Source: Leucophora obtusa (taxonomy: Eukaryota; Arthropoda; Insecta; Diptera; Anthomyiidae). From it: 64,000 nucleotides of DNA. Below the pieces are notes generated by a model. The model made no database searches. It saw only the letters and a program-made list of their open reading frames with translations, and was not told the origin of the DNA. The DNA lies in NCBI GenBank assembly GCA_949987735.1, contig OX465295.1:243182079-243246078 (forward strand). Direction: 5' to 3'. This document shows positions 19,734-35,372 of this stretch, one piece after another (position 1 is the first letter of the stretch; each line of letters starts with the position of its first letter). The position numbers and the translations under genes are program-made.

Positions 19734-19822
19734 CCCACCTCTTTCCCCCCCAGATACCGCGCGAGCTGGGGTCCATTTAAGCCGAACATGACGGTGGTCT
19801 CGGCCACAAGTCACTACGGCAC
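19734..19822 (-). mobile_element. 89-bp GC-rich island inside (TTTA)n, possible 3' end of another retroposon
   Basis: A GC-rich segment with (TTTA)n on both sides. It contains the hairpin CCCCAG...CTGGGG (about 19749-19772) and an eight-base C run. Sequence differs from the neighbouring R4-like LINE. An isolated short unit inside the same microsatellite would fit a heavily 5'-truncated insertion of a second element that also targets TTTA repeats; the identity is unknown and the strand is a guess. Confidence 0.4.
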
Positions 19823-19837
19823 TATTTATTTATTCAT

Positions 19838-19868
<31 letters not shown>

Positions 19869-22640
19869 TCCATTTATCTATCATACATTTATGCATAATT
19901 TACCTTCATTCGCCTACAAAGACAATAACATTCCATGATCAATTTGTCTGAAGTACTCTCCGAACCGTTCGGCATGTGTTAAGGATTATAGTTTTCCCCA
20001 TTTCAGGGATTAAGTGCTGGGAGTCAATCATCTTAATCTGGTCAACCACATATTTCTTAAATATTCCTGTACTAGATATCACAATAGGAACGATGTAAAT
20101 TTCCAAAAGATTTTCTCTTAATTTCAGTTCATGTGCGAGATCGGTGTATTTGTTTATCTTTTCAGCGTATGTTCTGGGGATGTTTTGCGTTAGGGGGACT
20201 GCTATATCAATGATATATCCTTTTCTGTTGCATTTATCAATCCATACAATATCCGGCCTATTTGCACTGATCTGGTAGTCAGTTCTGAAGGTCTTATCCC
20301 AATAAAGTTTGGCGTCCTGGCTTATACAGACCTCCATTGGATTGTATATGAAGTAAGCTTTCCTTTCGTGTATGAACTTACATCTAAATGCAAGTTCCTG
20401 ATGTATAAGTTTAGCTACATCATTGTGGCGTTTGGTGTAGTCTGATGTTACAAGAGTGCTACATCCATTTATGATGTGTTCGATCGATTCCGATAACTGA
20501 TGGCATCTTCGGCACAGATTGGATATATCCTCATGAATTATCATTCTTCTGAAATGTCTAGTACACAGTGTGCCATCTTGGATAGCCAATGCATATCCTT
20601 CTGTTTCAGGAAACAGTTGACCATTCTGCAACCATAAAGTTGAGGCTCTCTTATCGGTATCTACAGCATCTAACTCATGGGGGAATTTTCCATGGATTTC
20701 CTTACTTTTCCATTCTGCGATTATCGAGTTATGGGGTTTTATCAGTGCCAGAGGTTGAAAGCCAGGGTCACCCAATTTGAGTGGGGTAAACTTCTGATCA
20801 AGTCTGCATAAGGTTTCGTATTTCGGATTATGTTGTATCATGGAGGTAAAGTATTTCCTAAGGTTTTCTATCTGATTGTGATGCAGGTCTTGAATATTCA
20901 GGATACCCTGCCCTCCCTCCCTTCTCGGTAAACAGACTCGTTCTACAGATGCACGTGGGTGATGGAGTCCAAATCTAGTCATTGTTGTCCTCATATGGCG
21001 TTCTATGGCCTCCAAATCAGTTTGACACCACTTGATCAAGCCAAAAGAATACGTTAATACTGGTATTGCAAACGTATTTACAGCCTTGGTGAAGTTTCCG
21101 GCATTTAACTTTGTCTTACATAAGCGTTTAACTCGGTTAATAAATCGGGTTTTAATGTTATCACGCATTTCCTTGTGATGTATGCCTCTCATTTCCCTCA
21201 CTCCTAAGTACTTGTAAAATTCGCCGGAGGGTAAATCTTCAATGAACCCATCATTCATAGCAATTCCGTCACCAGCAACTACTCGGCCTCTTACCATTTC
21301 CACAATCTTACATTTCTCGTAACCGAATGACATCTTGATATCATCACTGAATTTCTTAACAATTTTCAATAGGTCTTCTAGATGGTGGCGCGATCTCGCA
21401 AATAATTTCAAGTCATCCATATAGACCAAATGTGTAAACGAAACTGAATCTTGTCCATTTCCAATTCGATATCCGCTCGATGTTGAGTTGAGTAGCATGC
21501 TTAATGGTGCTATAGCCAGACAAAACCATAGTGCACTGAAGGTATCCCCTTGAAAAATGCCCCGGTTAACTTGTATCCCCCGTGATGTTAAATTTCCAAC
21601 ACATAACCTGGTGTTCCAATTAGGCATAGTTTCTTCAAAGAATTTTACAAATCTCTCATCAATCGAAAACGTTCTCAGCACGTCAAGCAGGTATTGGTGG
21701 GGGATGCTGTCAAATGCTTTCTTGTAGTCAACATAGGCCACAGAGAGGTTGCGTTGGCTCGATATGGATGTGCGGGTGATGATTGCATCTATAGTCACCT
21801 GTTCCTTGCAACCCCTTGAGTTCCTCGTACAACCTTTCTGTTCCTCAGGTAGTAATCTATTAACTTCACAGTGGTTCCAAATTCTGTTATTAATAACACC
21901 TGTAAATATTTTGTATATAGTTGACAAACATGTAATAGGTCGGTAATTTGACGGATTGTTCGAGTCTCCTTCTTTGGGTAACATAAATGTTATTCCGGCG
22001 GTGAGAAAATGCGGTAGTTGTCGTTGACCACTGAGGATTCCATTGAAATTATTCAATAAATGTGGGTGTATAGCCGTAAATTTCTTTATCCAAAAGTTGT
22101 GTATATGCTCAGGCCCAGGTGCCTTCCAATTGTGGCCTTCTGAAATCTGGTTTCTGAGTTCCTCTATATTAATTGGATCCTGACTCATTGAAGTCTGAAC
22201 AGAGGGTTTAAAATGATTTAGGCGGACCGATTCTGTGTTGTACATGCTTGCTTCTTCCCATACTTTCCCCCAAAAGTTTTCAAAATCCACCATTGTGGGA
22301 GGCCTATTCATGCCGTTGTTTCCCCTATCCTCGATTTGGCGATAAAACTTCCTCTGATTATTTCGAAATAGCTGATTTTGCTCTTTTCTCATTTTGCTCG
22401 TTAAGTATCTCTTCAATCGGGAGCTGGTAACTTGCAATTTTTGGGTGCGATCATCGATTTCCTTATCGAGGTCCTGAAGGGTGATGTCATTTATTGGTTT
22501 TCTCAGAATAGATGTAACCTTTCGTATTACATGTCGAGAACGTATTCCCCTTTTGAACTGAGTTAACCTTCCAAGTTCAACTCTTAGTACAGAGACCTTA
22601 GATTCCAATCTTCTTTGCCATGGAGGTTTTTGAATTCCGG
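19869..22640 (-). mobile_element. R4/Dong-like LINE inserted in (TTTA)n
   Basis: Minus-strand non-LTR retrotransposon, 2.77 kb, with (TTTA)n immediately beyond its 3' end (19823-19868) and, after a 15-T stretch, beyond its 5' side (22653 onwards). The 3' UTR is only about 70 bp. The open frame continues upstream of the first likely start codon to the left edge of the T run, so the copy is slightly 5'-truncated. R4/Dong LINEs carry a restriction-like endonuclease and are known for repeat-targeted insertion (TAA repeats for Dong); here the target would be TAAA repeats. Confidence 0.85.
19939..22608 (-). CDS. R4/Dong-like reverse transcriptase with restriction-like endonuclease
   Basis: Uninterrupted 889-codon frame. 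Order: basic helical N-terminal part; RT with NWKAPGPEHIHNFWIKK, NYRPITCLSTIYKI, VDYKKAFDSIPH, GIFQGDTFSALWF and the catalytic VYMDDLKLF (about residue 391); thumb and linker with HHPRASVERVCLPRREGGQG; a Cys-His knuckle CRRCHQLSESIEHIINGC (about 685-702); then a PD-(D/E)XK-type nuclease, RPDIVWIDK...YIIDIAVP (about 785-805). MDD in place of ADD and the C-terminal nuclease support R4/Dong rather than R2 or Jockey. The start shown is TTG; the frame is open upstream (PPWQRRLESK), so the N-terminus is truncated. The lack of stops suggests a young copy. Confidence 0.88.
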   Translation of the reverse strand: MESKVSVLRVELGRLTQFKRGIRSRHVIRKVTSILRKPINDITLQDLDKEIDDRTQKLQVTSSRLKRYLTSKMRKEQNQLFRNNQRKFYRQIEDRGNNGMNRPPTMVDFENFWGKVWEEASMYNTESVRLNHFKPSVQTSMSQDPINIEELRNQISEGHNWKAPGPEHIHNFWIKKFTAIHPHLLNNFNGILSGQRQLPHFLTAGITFMLPKEGDSNNPSNYRPITCLSTIYKIFTGVINNRIWNHCEVNRLLPEEQKGCTRNSRGCKEQVTIDAIITRTSISSQRNLSVAYVDYKKAFDSIPHQYLLDVLRTFSIDERFVKFFEETMPNWNTRLCVGNLTSRGIQVNRGIFQGDTFSALWFCLAIAPLSMLLNSTSSGYRIGNGQDSVSFTHLVYMDDLKLFARSRHHLEDLLKIVKKFSDDIKMSFGYEKCKIVEMVRGRVVAGDGIAMNDGFIEDLPSGEFYKYLGVREMRGIHHKEMRDNIKTRFINRVKRLCKTKLNAGNFTKAVNTFAIPVLTYSFGLIKWCQTDLEAIERHMRTTMTRFGLHHPRASVERVCLPRREGGQGILNIQDLHHNQIENLRKYFTSMIQHNPKYETLCRLDQKFTPLKLGDPGFQPLALIKPHNSIIAEWKSKEIHGKFPHELDAVDTDKRASTLWLQNGQLFPETEGYALAIQDGTLCTRHFRRMIIHEDISNLCRRCHQLSESIEHIINGCSTLVTSDYTKRHNDVAKLIHQELAFRCKFIHERKAYFIYNPMEVCISQDAKLYWDKTFRTDYQISANRPDIVWIDKCNRKGYIIDIAVPLTQNIPRTYAEKINKYTDLAHELKLRENLLEIYIVPIVISSTGIFKKYVVDQIKMIDSQHLIPEMGKTIILNTCRTVRRVLQTN

Positions 22641-22652
22641 TTTTTTTTTTTT

Positions 22653-24577
<1,925 letters not shown>

Positions 24578-24744
24578 CCATTTATCTATCATACATTTAT
24601 GCATAATTTACCTTCATTCGCCTACAAAGACAATAACATTCCATGATCAATTTGTCTGAAGTACTCTCCGAACCGTTCGGCATGTGTTAAGGATTATAGT
24701 TTTCCCCATTTCAGGGATTAAGTGCTGGGAGTCAATCATCTTAA
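24578..24744 (-). mobile_element. R4-like LINE 3' fragment, second copy
   Basis: Identical to 19870-20036: the R4-like 3' UTR plus the last codons of its ORF, adjoining (TTTA)n in the same orientation. It is cut at ATCTTAA, where copy 1 continues into the ORF, and joined through two extra bases (CT) to the interior of the CCCAA element at 24747. It is a rearrangement scar and not an ordinary insertion, since no microsatellite lies on its 5' side. Confidence 0.9.
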
Positions 24745-24746
24745 CT

Positions 24747-25352
24747 TAACTTTAATATTGTAAGTTTTTAATAGATTAATTAAATAATTTATTAATTTTG
24801 TTAAAAATTAAATTCATTAATCGGCCTCAAAATTCGCAAATATCTACAAGCAAAAGAAACAATTTATTAATCGAGGTTTAATTAAATGTATTCACGATTG
24901 AGTTTTTTCATATGCAATTCGCAAACTATCGTGAAAAAAAAACATAAAATTTCATAAACACTTACTATTTAATGATTCTATGTGAATTAAAGTCGTTTTT
25001 GCGACATCCAGAAACTTTTTTAACCGACTTTACCGCGCGACCCGTATTAAATTATTTAAATAATTCAATTTTGTGGACAAAAATTCACGAATAAACTGAA
25101 GAAAGACGATACCGTTAGCTCAGGAGTTCAAACTGATGAAAATTGGTGAAGTCCGTATTTAACGGTGCAGGAACGGATACACCAAAACGGATCCAAAACG
25201 TATTATATTCGAAAATCCGAAAGTACGGTCCGTTATTGTTCCGTATACGTACAAGCTTTGACGGATACCGGTTTTACGGACCGATAATGTTCCGTAAAAG
25301 CCGGATTGATGATTCCGTACATGCCGGAGAGTCCGTAAAAATGTTTCTTGGG
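24747..25352. mobile_element. CCCAA-ended element, left-truncated duplicate
   Basis: Right-hand 606 bp of the element at 13271-14250, ending TTCTTGGG before LINE-A RT. Its left 374 bp are missing at the duplication breakpoint. Confidence 0.88.
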
Positions 25353-26979
25353 CAATTGCGATATATGCCCTGAAACCATGAATGAATTTTTCTTAAAATC
25401 AACAATAGAACATGATGCTAATTCGTTTCAGTTCAACGCCAATCTTTCTTTTTGTGGCAACTTGTTTAGCTTTGAGCAGTTCAGTGTCGAAAATGTTGGT
25501 GAAGCTATTATGAAACTTAGCTCGAATGCTGTGGGATACGATGGTATTAACCTAAAATTTGTAAAACTAGTTCTACCCTATATACTACCGTCTACTACAC
25601 ATATCTTCAATCACATTATAACAACATCTATTTTTCCATGTGATTGGAAGATAGTTAACATCATTCCAGTTGCTAAAAAGAATGCACCTTCTGCTCCTGG
25701 AGATTTCCGTCCAATCAGCATTTTACCTACTTTATCTAAAGCTTTTGAGCGACTTCTTTCTTCACAAATTATTGAACATCTTACTATCAATAAACTTCTT
25801 TCTGAACATCAAACTTGTTATCGTGCTGGGAGAAGCTGCAACACTGCTAGTTATGGAGGACATCCGTTCGGCATATGACAGGGGTGACGTAACTATTCTT
25901 GTCTTAATTGACTTTTCTAAGGCATTCATACTGTCAACCATGATGTTTTAATATTAAAACTTGAAAAATATTACGGCTTTAGCAAATTTGCATGTAATCT
26001 TCTGAAATCATATCTTTCTGAACGTTATCAACGAGTTAACTCAAACAACGCATTTTCGAATATGAGACCAGTTTTTTCTGGTGTGCCGCAAGGTTCGATT
26101 CTTGGACCAATATTATTTAGTCTTTTTATCAATGACATAGTTTATTGCTGTAAAAGTTCTTTGGTTCATCTTTATGCTGATGATGCACAAATTTATTTAT
26201 CTCGCCCATCAGGACTCCGTGAAGATCTGGTATATCGTTTAAATGAAGACTTACAAGAAATTTGCAGATGGTCACATGAAAATTATCTTTTTATAAACGC
26301 TTCAAAAACACAAGCACTTGCGATTTACAAAAATGACAGTTTAACTGCACTTCCGGACATTTATATGGAAACTGAACAAGTCAAATATATTAGTGTAGTT
26401 AAAAATCTGGGATTTATGGTCAACTCCCTTCTTAACTGTAAACACCATATCGACTACACTATAATCAAGATATATATCGTGCTAAGAAAGCTTTGGTATT
26501 CATCACCATATGTACCCTGTGATATAAAATTAAAATTAGTTAAAACCCTAATTGTACCCTTTATTACCTATGGAGCTAACATATATGGGAATCTTGATGC
26601 AATATCGAAACATAAATTGCAGATCGTTATCAATAATTGTGCAAGGTGCGTTTTTAATAAAAGGAAATACGATCGAATATCTCAATATTCTTTGCAAATT
26701 TTGGGATGTAGTTTAACATCATACTTAAATATTCGAAACGTTATTTTTTTACACAAAATATTTTACACACGACAACCAGACTATTTATACAACAAATTGG
26801 CAACTGGAAATTCTGCAGGCACGTGCAATATAATTCCACCTGATTATACATATCTCTCCTCCTCTAGAATGTTTTTTGTCAGTGCTATAAATCTTTGGAA
26901 TAGTTTACCTCATAATCTTAAATCCGATGCCCGTGTGTTTGTTTTTAAAATGGCAGTCATAAAACATTATAATAGATAA
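25353..26979 (+). pseudogene. LINE-A reverse transcriptase, duplicate copy
   Basis: Same frames, motifs (FRPISILPTLSKAF, GVPQGSILGPI, LYADDAQIY) and the same frameshifts as 14251-15877. One visible amino-acid change: Thr to Ala in NKLATGNSAG near 26808. Sharing of all disabling changes shows it was dead before the duplication. Confidence 0.9.
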
Positions 26980-28036
26980 TTGATTGTTTAATTTTTATTA
27001 TAATTTTTTTATGTTTTTCTAATTTTTTAATTTTATATTAAAATTGTTTTTTAATTTAATTTATAATTAACATATTTGTTAAAATTTGTATTTATTTACT
27101 TATTTTTGCTTAGCTTTTAAAAATAATATATCTTACATAAAATTTATAATGTCTGAGATACTGTTAAGAGACTTAAAGTCTTATTTGTGTCAAAATTTAA
27201 ATAAACTTAAACTTATTATAAGTATTTTTATTAAAATATATATTTATAATATACAATAATAAGTGTGCATTGTAATTATTGTAATATAAAATAAAGAAAT
27301 AACCAATTAAATTAATCAAATTGTTTTAATAATAAAATATAGCTTATAGTATATTTAGACTGGGCGAAAACTAGTGGTTTTTGGGCATTTTTAGTTTTTG
27401 AACCAAAAACTACAAAATTAATTTGGTTTTTCCATACATTTCCATAGAATCTGAAAACCAGATGCTACCTGGTTTTTTGCCAAAAACCAAGTAAAAATAT
27501 CTACAATTTATATTTTTGATACACCAGGTTTCTTTTATAAGTAATTTTCGATACACTGTAATTAAAACAATTTTTGTTAGTTTTAATTATGTTCTTTGCA
27601 TGGAGCGGATTGTACGCTCCCATGAATGTTAAGCAAAGGATTACTTTATTGGGTAAAATCGAACTTAATTTATAGTACATTATTGCTTACTAAGCAATTC
27701 TATAAACAGTGGGAAATGAAGCAAATGGACTGAGAACTTTTGGTAAGATTCATAAAGTATGAAACAACGATAAATGTACAATACCAAAAGTGGTGACTGT
27801 TACAGTGGTTGTTATAAGAGTTTGACTGAGTGTTCTCTGCTTAACTCACTGTAACTACAACGGTCATTGTACAACACAAATAGTGTGTATCGTATGTATT
27901 ATTACTTTGTAATATGATCCTTTAATTTCAATTACCCAAAATATTCTTGTGGGTAATAACGCGTACAATTTATGCTACACATGCTACACCTCCCTTTTAC
28001 GGAAGAATGCTCATATAACAAAGTTGTATAAACATT
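26980..28036 (+). other. LINE-A 3' UTR and unassigned sequence, duplicate copy
   Basis: Copy of 15878-16934. No gene seen. Confidence 0.5.
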
Positions 28037-29382
28037 TGTAACGACGTGTTTTCCACTTTATGCTGGGGCAGAGCTCGCGGTTGCCCAAGGTCCGTTACAA
28101 ACTATTTATTTATTTCCAAAGAGAAAGAGAACACAACTTTGTTAATTTTTTTGTTAAACGCTATAATATTCTTTATTTACAACAATTTTTTTTTATATAT
28201 TATTTACAACACTAATGACACGATTACCGATATATATACGACACGGAGGTTATCCACGTTGTTGGCGAAGAGTAAGACAGTCTGAGGGAGAATAAAAACA
28301 ATGCGACGACCAATGTTCTCCCGTGTTACAATAAGCTTGACAGCTAAGGGGTGCGTGGTTGTGGGGACTGACCGAAAGAGACCGAAATGCAATCGCAATC
28401 TCCTGGCTTCTAAATTATATAAATGGGTGCGGACAGTCAAACCATCCACCCACAATATTTATCGTCCACACAACAGCCTGTCTCCGGGGTCAAGTGTAAT
28501 GAGAATAATGCAGTCCAACCACAATTTCTCACAACAGACCACTAAATTAGACAATAGGCAGTCCAACCATCAATTTAAGATTATTTTAACTGACAGTCCA
28601 ACCATCAGTTTAATGTTGGCAGTCCAACTACCTATTTAAGACTATTTTATCTGACAGTCCAACCATCAGTTTAATATTTGCAGTCCAACCACCAATCTAA
28701 GACTATTTTATCTGACAGTCCAACCATCAGTTTAATATTGGCAGTCCAACTACCAATCTAAGACTATTTTATCTGACAGTCCAACCATCAGTTTAATATT
28801 GGCAGTCCAACCACCAATCTAAGACTATTTTATCTGACAGTCCAACCACCAATCTAAGACTATTTTATCTGACAGTCCAACCATCAGTTTAATATTGGCA
28901 GTCCAACCACCAAAGTAAAGACTGTTTAATATATTGGCAGTCCAACCACCAATATAAGACAGTTTTATATATAAAACAGCACTAATTTAAGACTTTTAAA
29001 TATTGGCAGTCCAACCACCAATGTATGTCTTACCTCAACGCTGTCCGTTGACCGACTCCCCAAATGCATACAATACGCCTGCTTTTATACTGATTGATCG
29101 CACACACAAATAAAATAAACAAACATAACACACAGCTGTCTTCAACACAAAGACGTAACATTAAGTAGTTTTTCGTATATACAGTGTTGTCTTTCCTGGT
29201 AGTATATACAGTGTTGTCTTTCCTGGTAGTACTTAATAATACTTACACCACTACCCACTAGAGGGTGTACTGTTGTCGATAAAGCCGTTAAATTTGAATT
29301 TAAATTAACAGAGTTAATTCAAATTTCTTTGATTAAGAAAAAATATGTTGACAAAAACGAGCTCGCGACTTTTGGCGTTACA
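28037..29382 (-). repeat. Gypsy-B LTR, duplicate copy
   Basis: Copy of 16935-18280 with the same tips. A substitution is visible near 29038 (CAACGCTG against CAACCCTG). It is a duplication product and must not be read as the 5' LTR of the same element, because both copies flank the integrase on the same side. Confidence 0.7.
28497..29027. repeat. Minisatellite of CAGTCCAACCA units, duplicate copy
   Basis: Same array as 17395-17925, with no copy-number change that I can see. Confidence 0.85.
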
Positions 29383-29485
29383 CATTCTTTTACAACAAAG
29401 ATTTATAAATTTAATTTGATGCTTATGTTTACTTATGATAAGTGCTTTATTGAATGAAAGTTTTTTATTGAATTTTATGTTATTG

Positions 29486-30660
29486 TTATTTTTTATAAAT
29501 CTTAAGTCTATCTTTATGGACTATTTGTTCTTTTTTATTTTTCTTATCAACTATTGTTACATTATTTCTGAAATCTATATTTTTAATTTCATAAGGTCCT
29601 ATATATTTAGGATCTAATTTATGCCCTGTATCATTTTTAAGCAAAACTAAATCTCCTATTTTAAAATTATAATCTAATGTACGCTTATCGTAATTAAATT
29701 TCTGCCTTTATTTAGATCGATCTAACATCTCGCGAGCTCTCCATGTGCAACTTCTAATCTAAATTTTACTTCCTTAGCATACTCATCTATGTTATAAAGT
29801 GGACTAATTCTTTCTACTTCACTAAATTGTTCAAACATATTCGGTAATCTACCAAAAGCTAATTCATATGGGCAGTAGTCGTGAACAGACGATGGTGTGG
29901 TGTTAAAGCAGTACGTGAAGTACCTAAGCCATTCATCCCAATCATCTTTGTCAACGGATATGTACGATCTTACATACTCATTGCAAGTTCTATGACTCCT
30001 TTCTATCGTGCCCATTGTCTGATGGTGATAAGCAGTTGAGGTGAGTTTCTTCACCTTAAGAAGACTGCATAGTTCTGTCAGTAAAGAATTCTTGTACTCT
30101 GTACCCATATCCGAAATGAACGTCTTCATTAGACCATAGGTAAGAACAAAATGTTCGAAAATTGCCTTTGCAATTGTTTTAGCGTTTTTGTCTGGTACGG
30201 GTATTGTTACTAGATATTTTGTCATATCACATATTATAGTAACTGCATATTCATTTCCATTGTAGGAAATACAATATCAAATGGCTTTGCCGGCGTTGGC
30301 GTTATTATCATTGGACTTTTTAAGTTCTTTGTAGTTTTGGCTGTTTGACACTTTTGACATGATTTAACGTATTTCGTTACGTCTTTCGTGATATTTTTCC
30401 AATAGTAATATCTTTTAATTTTGTTTAATGTTCTGGAAACACCGCAGTGACCTCCTTCTGCATGGTCTTCGTGGTATCGTTTCATTACATCTTGAATAGC
30501 TATATTATTATTATCAATTCGGGTCACCTCATTTAGTAGCGCTACTTTTATATGATTCAAATATTTATTGCCCATTTGTTTGAATTCATTAATGGAGATA
30601 AATTCGAAAATTTTCTCACTAGGTGCCATTTGTAATTTCGTAATGTTATGTTTACCGGCC

Positions 30661-30662
<2 letters not shown>
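29486..30662 (-). pseudogene. Gypsy-B integrase, duplicate copy
   Basis: Copy of 18384-19560 with the same loss of the first catalytic Asp segment and the same frameshifts. Two coding differences visible: SHRTCNEYV for SHRTFNEYV and SEKIFEF for SEKILEF. It meets (TTTA)n array 3 at 30661. Confidence 0.88.
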
Positions 30663-32446
<1,784 letters not shown>

Positions 32447-32494
32447 TAAATTAAGTCTATGGAATATAATTTCCTTACAGACTAGAAGTTACAC

Positions 32495-33517
32495 TTAAAA
32501 ATAAATTATATCTAGCATATTTTTAAAAATATATATATTTACACTAAAATCTATATTAACATTAAATCTATCAGATTTAATACTCGCTACCCTATTAAAT
32601 TCCCTTAATGCCCTAGCAACAAGTTCATTCACTGAATAATTTGCTCTATGAACTGGATCATAAAAAATATCACTACTACGCAAACTCCTAGGGGGTATGT
32701 GGAAACAAATAAGACTAAGTAAATACGGACAATCCACTTAACCACAAATTACTTTATAAATAAATAGTTGAGATAAGAATCTACGATTTTCCAAAGTCTT
32801 TAATTGAATATATCTGCATTTTTCAATATAAGATGGAGGAGGATTTAGAAATGTAATAGAATGTAAACCATATTTTATAAATTTACGTTGATTTCTCTCG
32901 ATCATAGAAATATGTTTATTACAATTTGGGTACCATATAATACAAGCATATTCCAACTTGGACCTGACCAACGATGTATATAAAATTTTAAATGTATATA
33001 CATCAGAAAATTCCTTGCAATTGCGTTTACCAAACGCAAACAAAGCATAAGCTTTAGGAAGAATAGTGTCAATATGATTAACAAAAGAAAAATGGGAATC
33101 AAAAACTACCCCTAAATCAGTAATTTCATTAAGCATCCCTAACGGAAAATTACTAATGAAATATGAATGAAAAATTGGATTTCTACTTTTAGTGTAACAA
33201 ACATAAAAGCATTTAGATACATTAATTTCCAAAGAATTCTGAGAACACCAATTTATAATACTATTAAGATCAGTTTGAAGTCTTTGTGTATCATTAATCG
33301 AGCTAATCCGAGAAAAAATCTTTAAGTCATCAGCATATATTAGAACCTCTGAACATTTAACATTAGTAGAAATATCATTAATAAATAATATAAGCAACAA
33401 TGGGTCCAAAATAATACCCTGTGGTACACCAGATGTAGCTATATAGGAGTAAGATTCAGATGAATCAATTGATACAGAACAATTACGATTTATTAAATAT
33501 GATTTAATCCATTCCAA
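32495..33517 (-). pseudogene. LINE-C ORF2: RT palm, thumb and C-terminus
   Basis: RT segment with ATSGVPQGIILDPLLLILFIND and the catalytic LIYADDLKIFSR, then a C-terminal part with SLVRSKLEYACIIWYPN and PPSYIEKCRYIQLKTLENRR. The frame closes with TAA at 32738-32740, but the following codons (VDCPYLLSLICFHIPPRSLR) still match the family's C-terminus down to 32495, so the stop is premature. It joins the upstream frame (33493-35325) through a one-base shift. Confidence 0.85.
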
Positions 33518-35325
33518 GAATGTAGAATGAAAACCAATCGACTCAAGTTTATGAAGTAAGATCGAGTGCGAAACTCTATCAAAAGCTTTAGAAAGATCAG
33601 TATAGATAGTTCTATCTGAAAACCATTCTCAAAATTATTAATACAGTAATTTGAAAAAATTGCTAAATTAGTTATTGTGGAGCGACCTCTGACATAGCCA
33701 TGTTGGTATGGCGAAATAATGCTTTTAACCGAAAAATACATCTTTTCAAAAACAATATGCTCAAAAATCTTAGAAATGTTACATAATTTCGAAATAGGTC
33801 TATAATTAGCCACATTATCTTTAGCTCCAGTTTTATGAACTGGTGTAATTGATGTATTTTTCCATCTTTCAACAAAGACTCCATCTCTTAAAGAGTTATT
33901 AAAAATATAAAGTAAAGGCAACTTCAAAGAATCAACACAGTTTTTAATAAAAAATGCACATAAACCATCACTATCAATTCTTTGCGTGGATTTCAATTTT
34001 GATATACCAAATGAAATATCATCCTCAACCAACTCAATCATTCCAAAATTTAAATTTGAACTACTAGAAGCAGAGCCAAAAGAATTTGATGCCAAAACAA
34101 AATTCGAGCTAAAAAAATCAGCGAAAAAATTAGCGGCTTCCATATTCGAGTTAGAAACTCTATCATTATAATACATTCTCGATGGATACTGAGAACAAGT
34201 ACGCTTAGAATTCATGAAATGCCAAAAAGACTTAGGATTGTCTTTAATATTATTCTCAAAATCTAAGATATATTGTTTATACAGGAACTTATTTAAAAAA
34301 TTAAATTCCCTTGAATGAAGCTCATATAACTGTTTATTATTCAGATCATTTGTGGCTTTAAAGCGGTTATAGTGTTTATTACGTAAATTTTTTAATCTTT
34401 TCAAACCAGGCGTATACCAAGGTAATTTATGAACTCTAGGCTTTAAACGAGGTATATTTATAAAACAAATCTCATTAATAATGTGAATGAAAGCTTCATA
34501 ATTATCAATAACTTTGTCATTATGCAGAACTTGTAACCAGTCAGTGCCATTAATTATTTCATTAATATAATTAAAATTGCAATTCCTAAAATCATAACCA
34601 AGTGCAGTATTATCTTGCACTTTACAATAAGAATAAAATTCCAAGCTAAACTCCAAAGCAACATGATGCATATCAGTATTACAAAATGGAAATGGGCACT
34701 CATTTACTATAAATTTCATGTCAGCACTTACAAAAACAAGATCTAAAATCCTACCAAGATTATTGAAGAAATTATTCACTTGAACTAAGCCCAAACTAAA
34801 AAAACTATCAATTAAATTGATTTCAAATGCAAAGTTAATATTTGAAGGGGAAAGATTACCAGACTCAGGTAAAAACGACCAAATAACTCTGCTGAGATTA
34901 AAATCTCCAAAAACAACCAACTCATGATCAGTGTATTTAGAGGCCAAATTAACAACATTCTGAACGTGATTATTATATAAAGTATCAGGGCTATTAGGAG
35001 GGATATAAGAAAGATTTAGGAGCAAGTTACCAGTTTCACCTTCAAGTTTAACGCACAACTGATCAATAACCGAATCAGAATTTGAGAGCAAACAAAGCGA
35101 GGAAATCATATTTCTTTTTATGGCAATAACTATTCCACCACCTTTAGTACAATTAAGCTTAGAAAAGTCTCTATCTTTGCGATAAACTAAGTAAATCGAA
35201 GTATCAAGAAATTCTTCATTAAAAAAATCATCATTCAACCAAGTCTCCACAAGTAGTATTACATCATAATTTGATTGGGAAGAACCAACAAACACTTGAT
35301 TTAATTTTGTTCTGATTCCACCCAT
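33493..35325 (-). pseudogene. LINE-C ORF2: endonuclease and RT fingers, frameshifted at the 3' end
   Basis: 610-codon frame starting with an exo-endo-phosphatase endonuclease (VILLVETWLND, TKGGGIVIAIKR, LVVFGDFNLSR, LDLVFVS, DMHHVAL), a linker, then RT fingers (WKNTSITPVHKTGAKDNVAN, YRPISKLCNISKIFE, HGYVRGRSTITNL). Near 33620 a one-base change shifts out of YTDLSKAFD, which continues in the overlapping frame. Only this lesson and the premature stop at 32738 disable ORF2, so LINE-C is comparatively young. Confidence 0.87.
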
Positions 35326-35372
35326 ATTTTGAAAATAAAAATTAAGTTTTTTAAATTTAGCAGCAACATTCT

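Noticed and set aside
28037..29382. The two Gypsy-B LTR copies as the 5' and 3' LTRs of one element
   Set aside because: Both lie on the same side of an integrase and belong to the 11102-bp-offset duplication; the real 5' LTR is not present.
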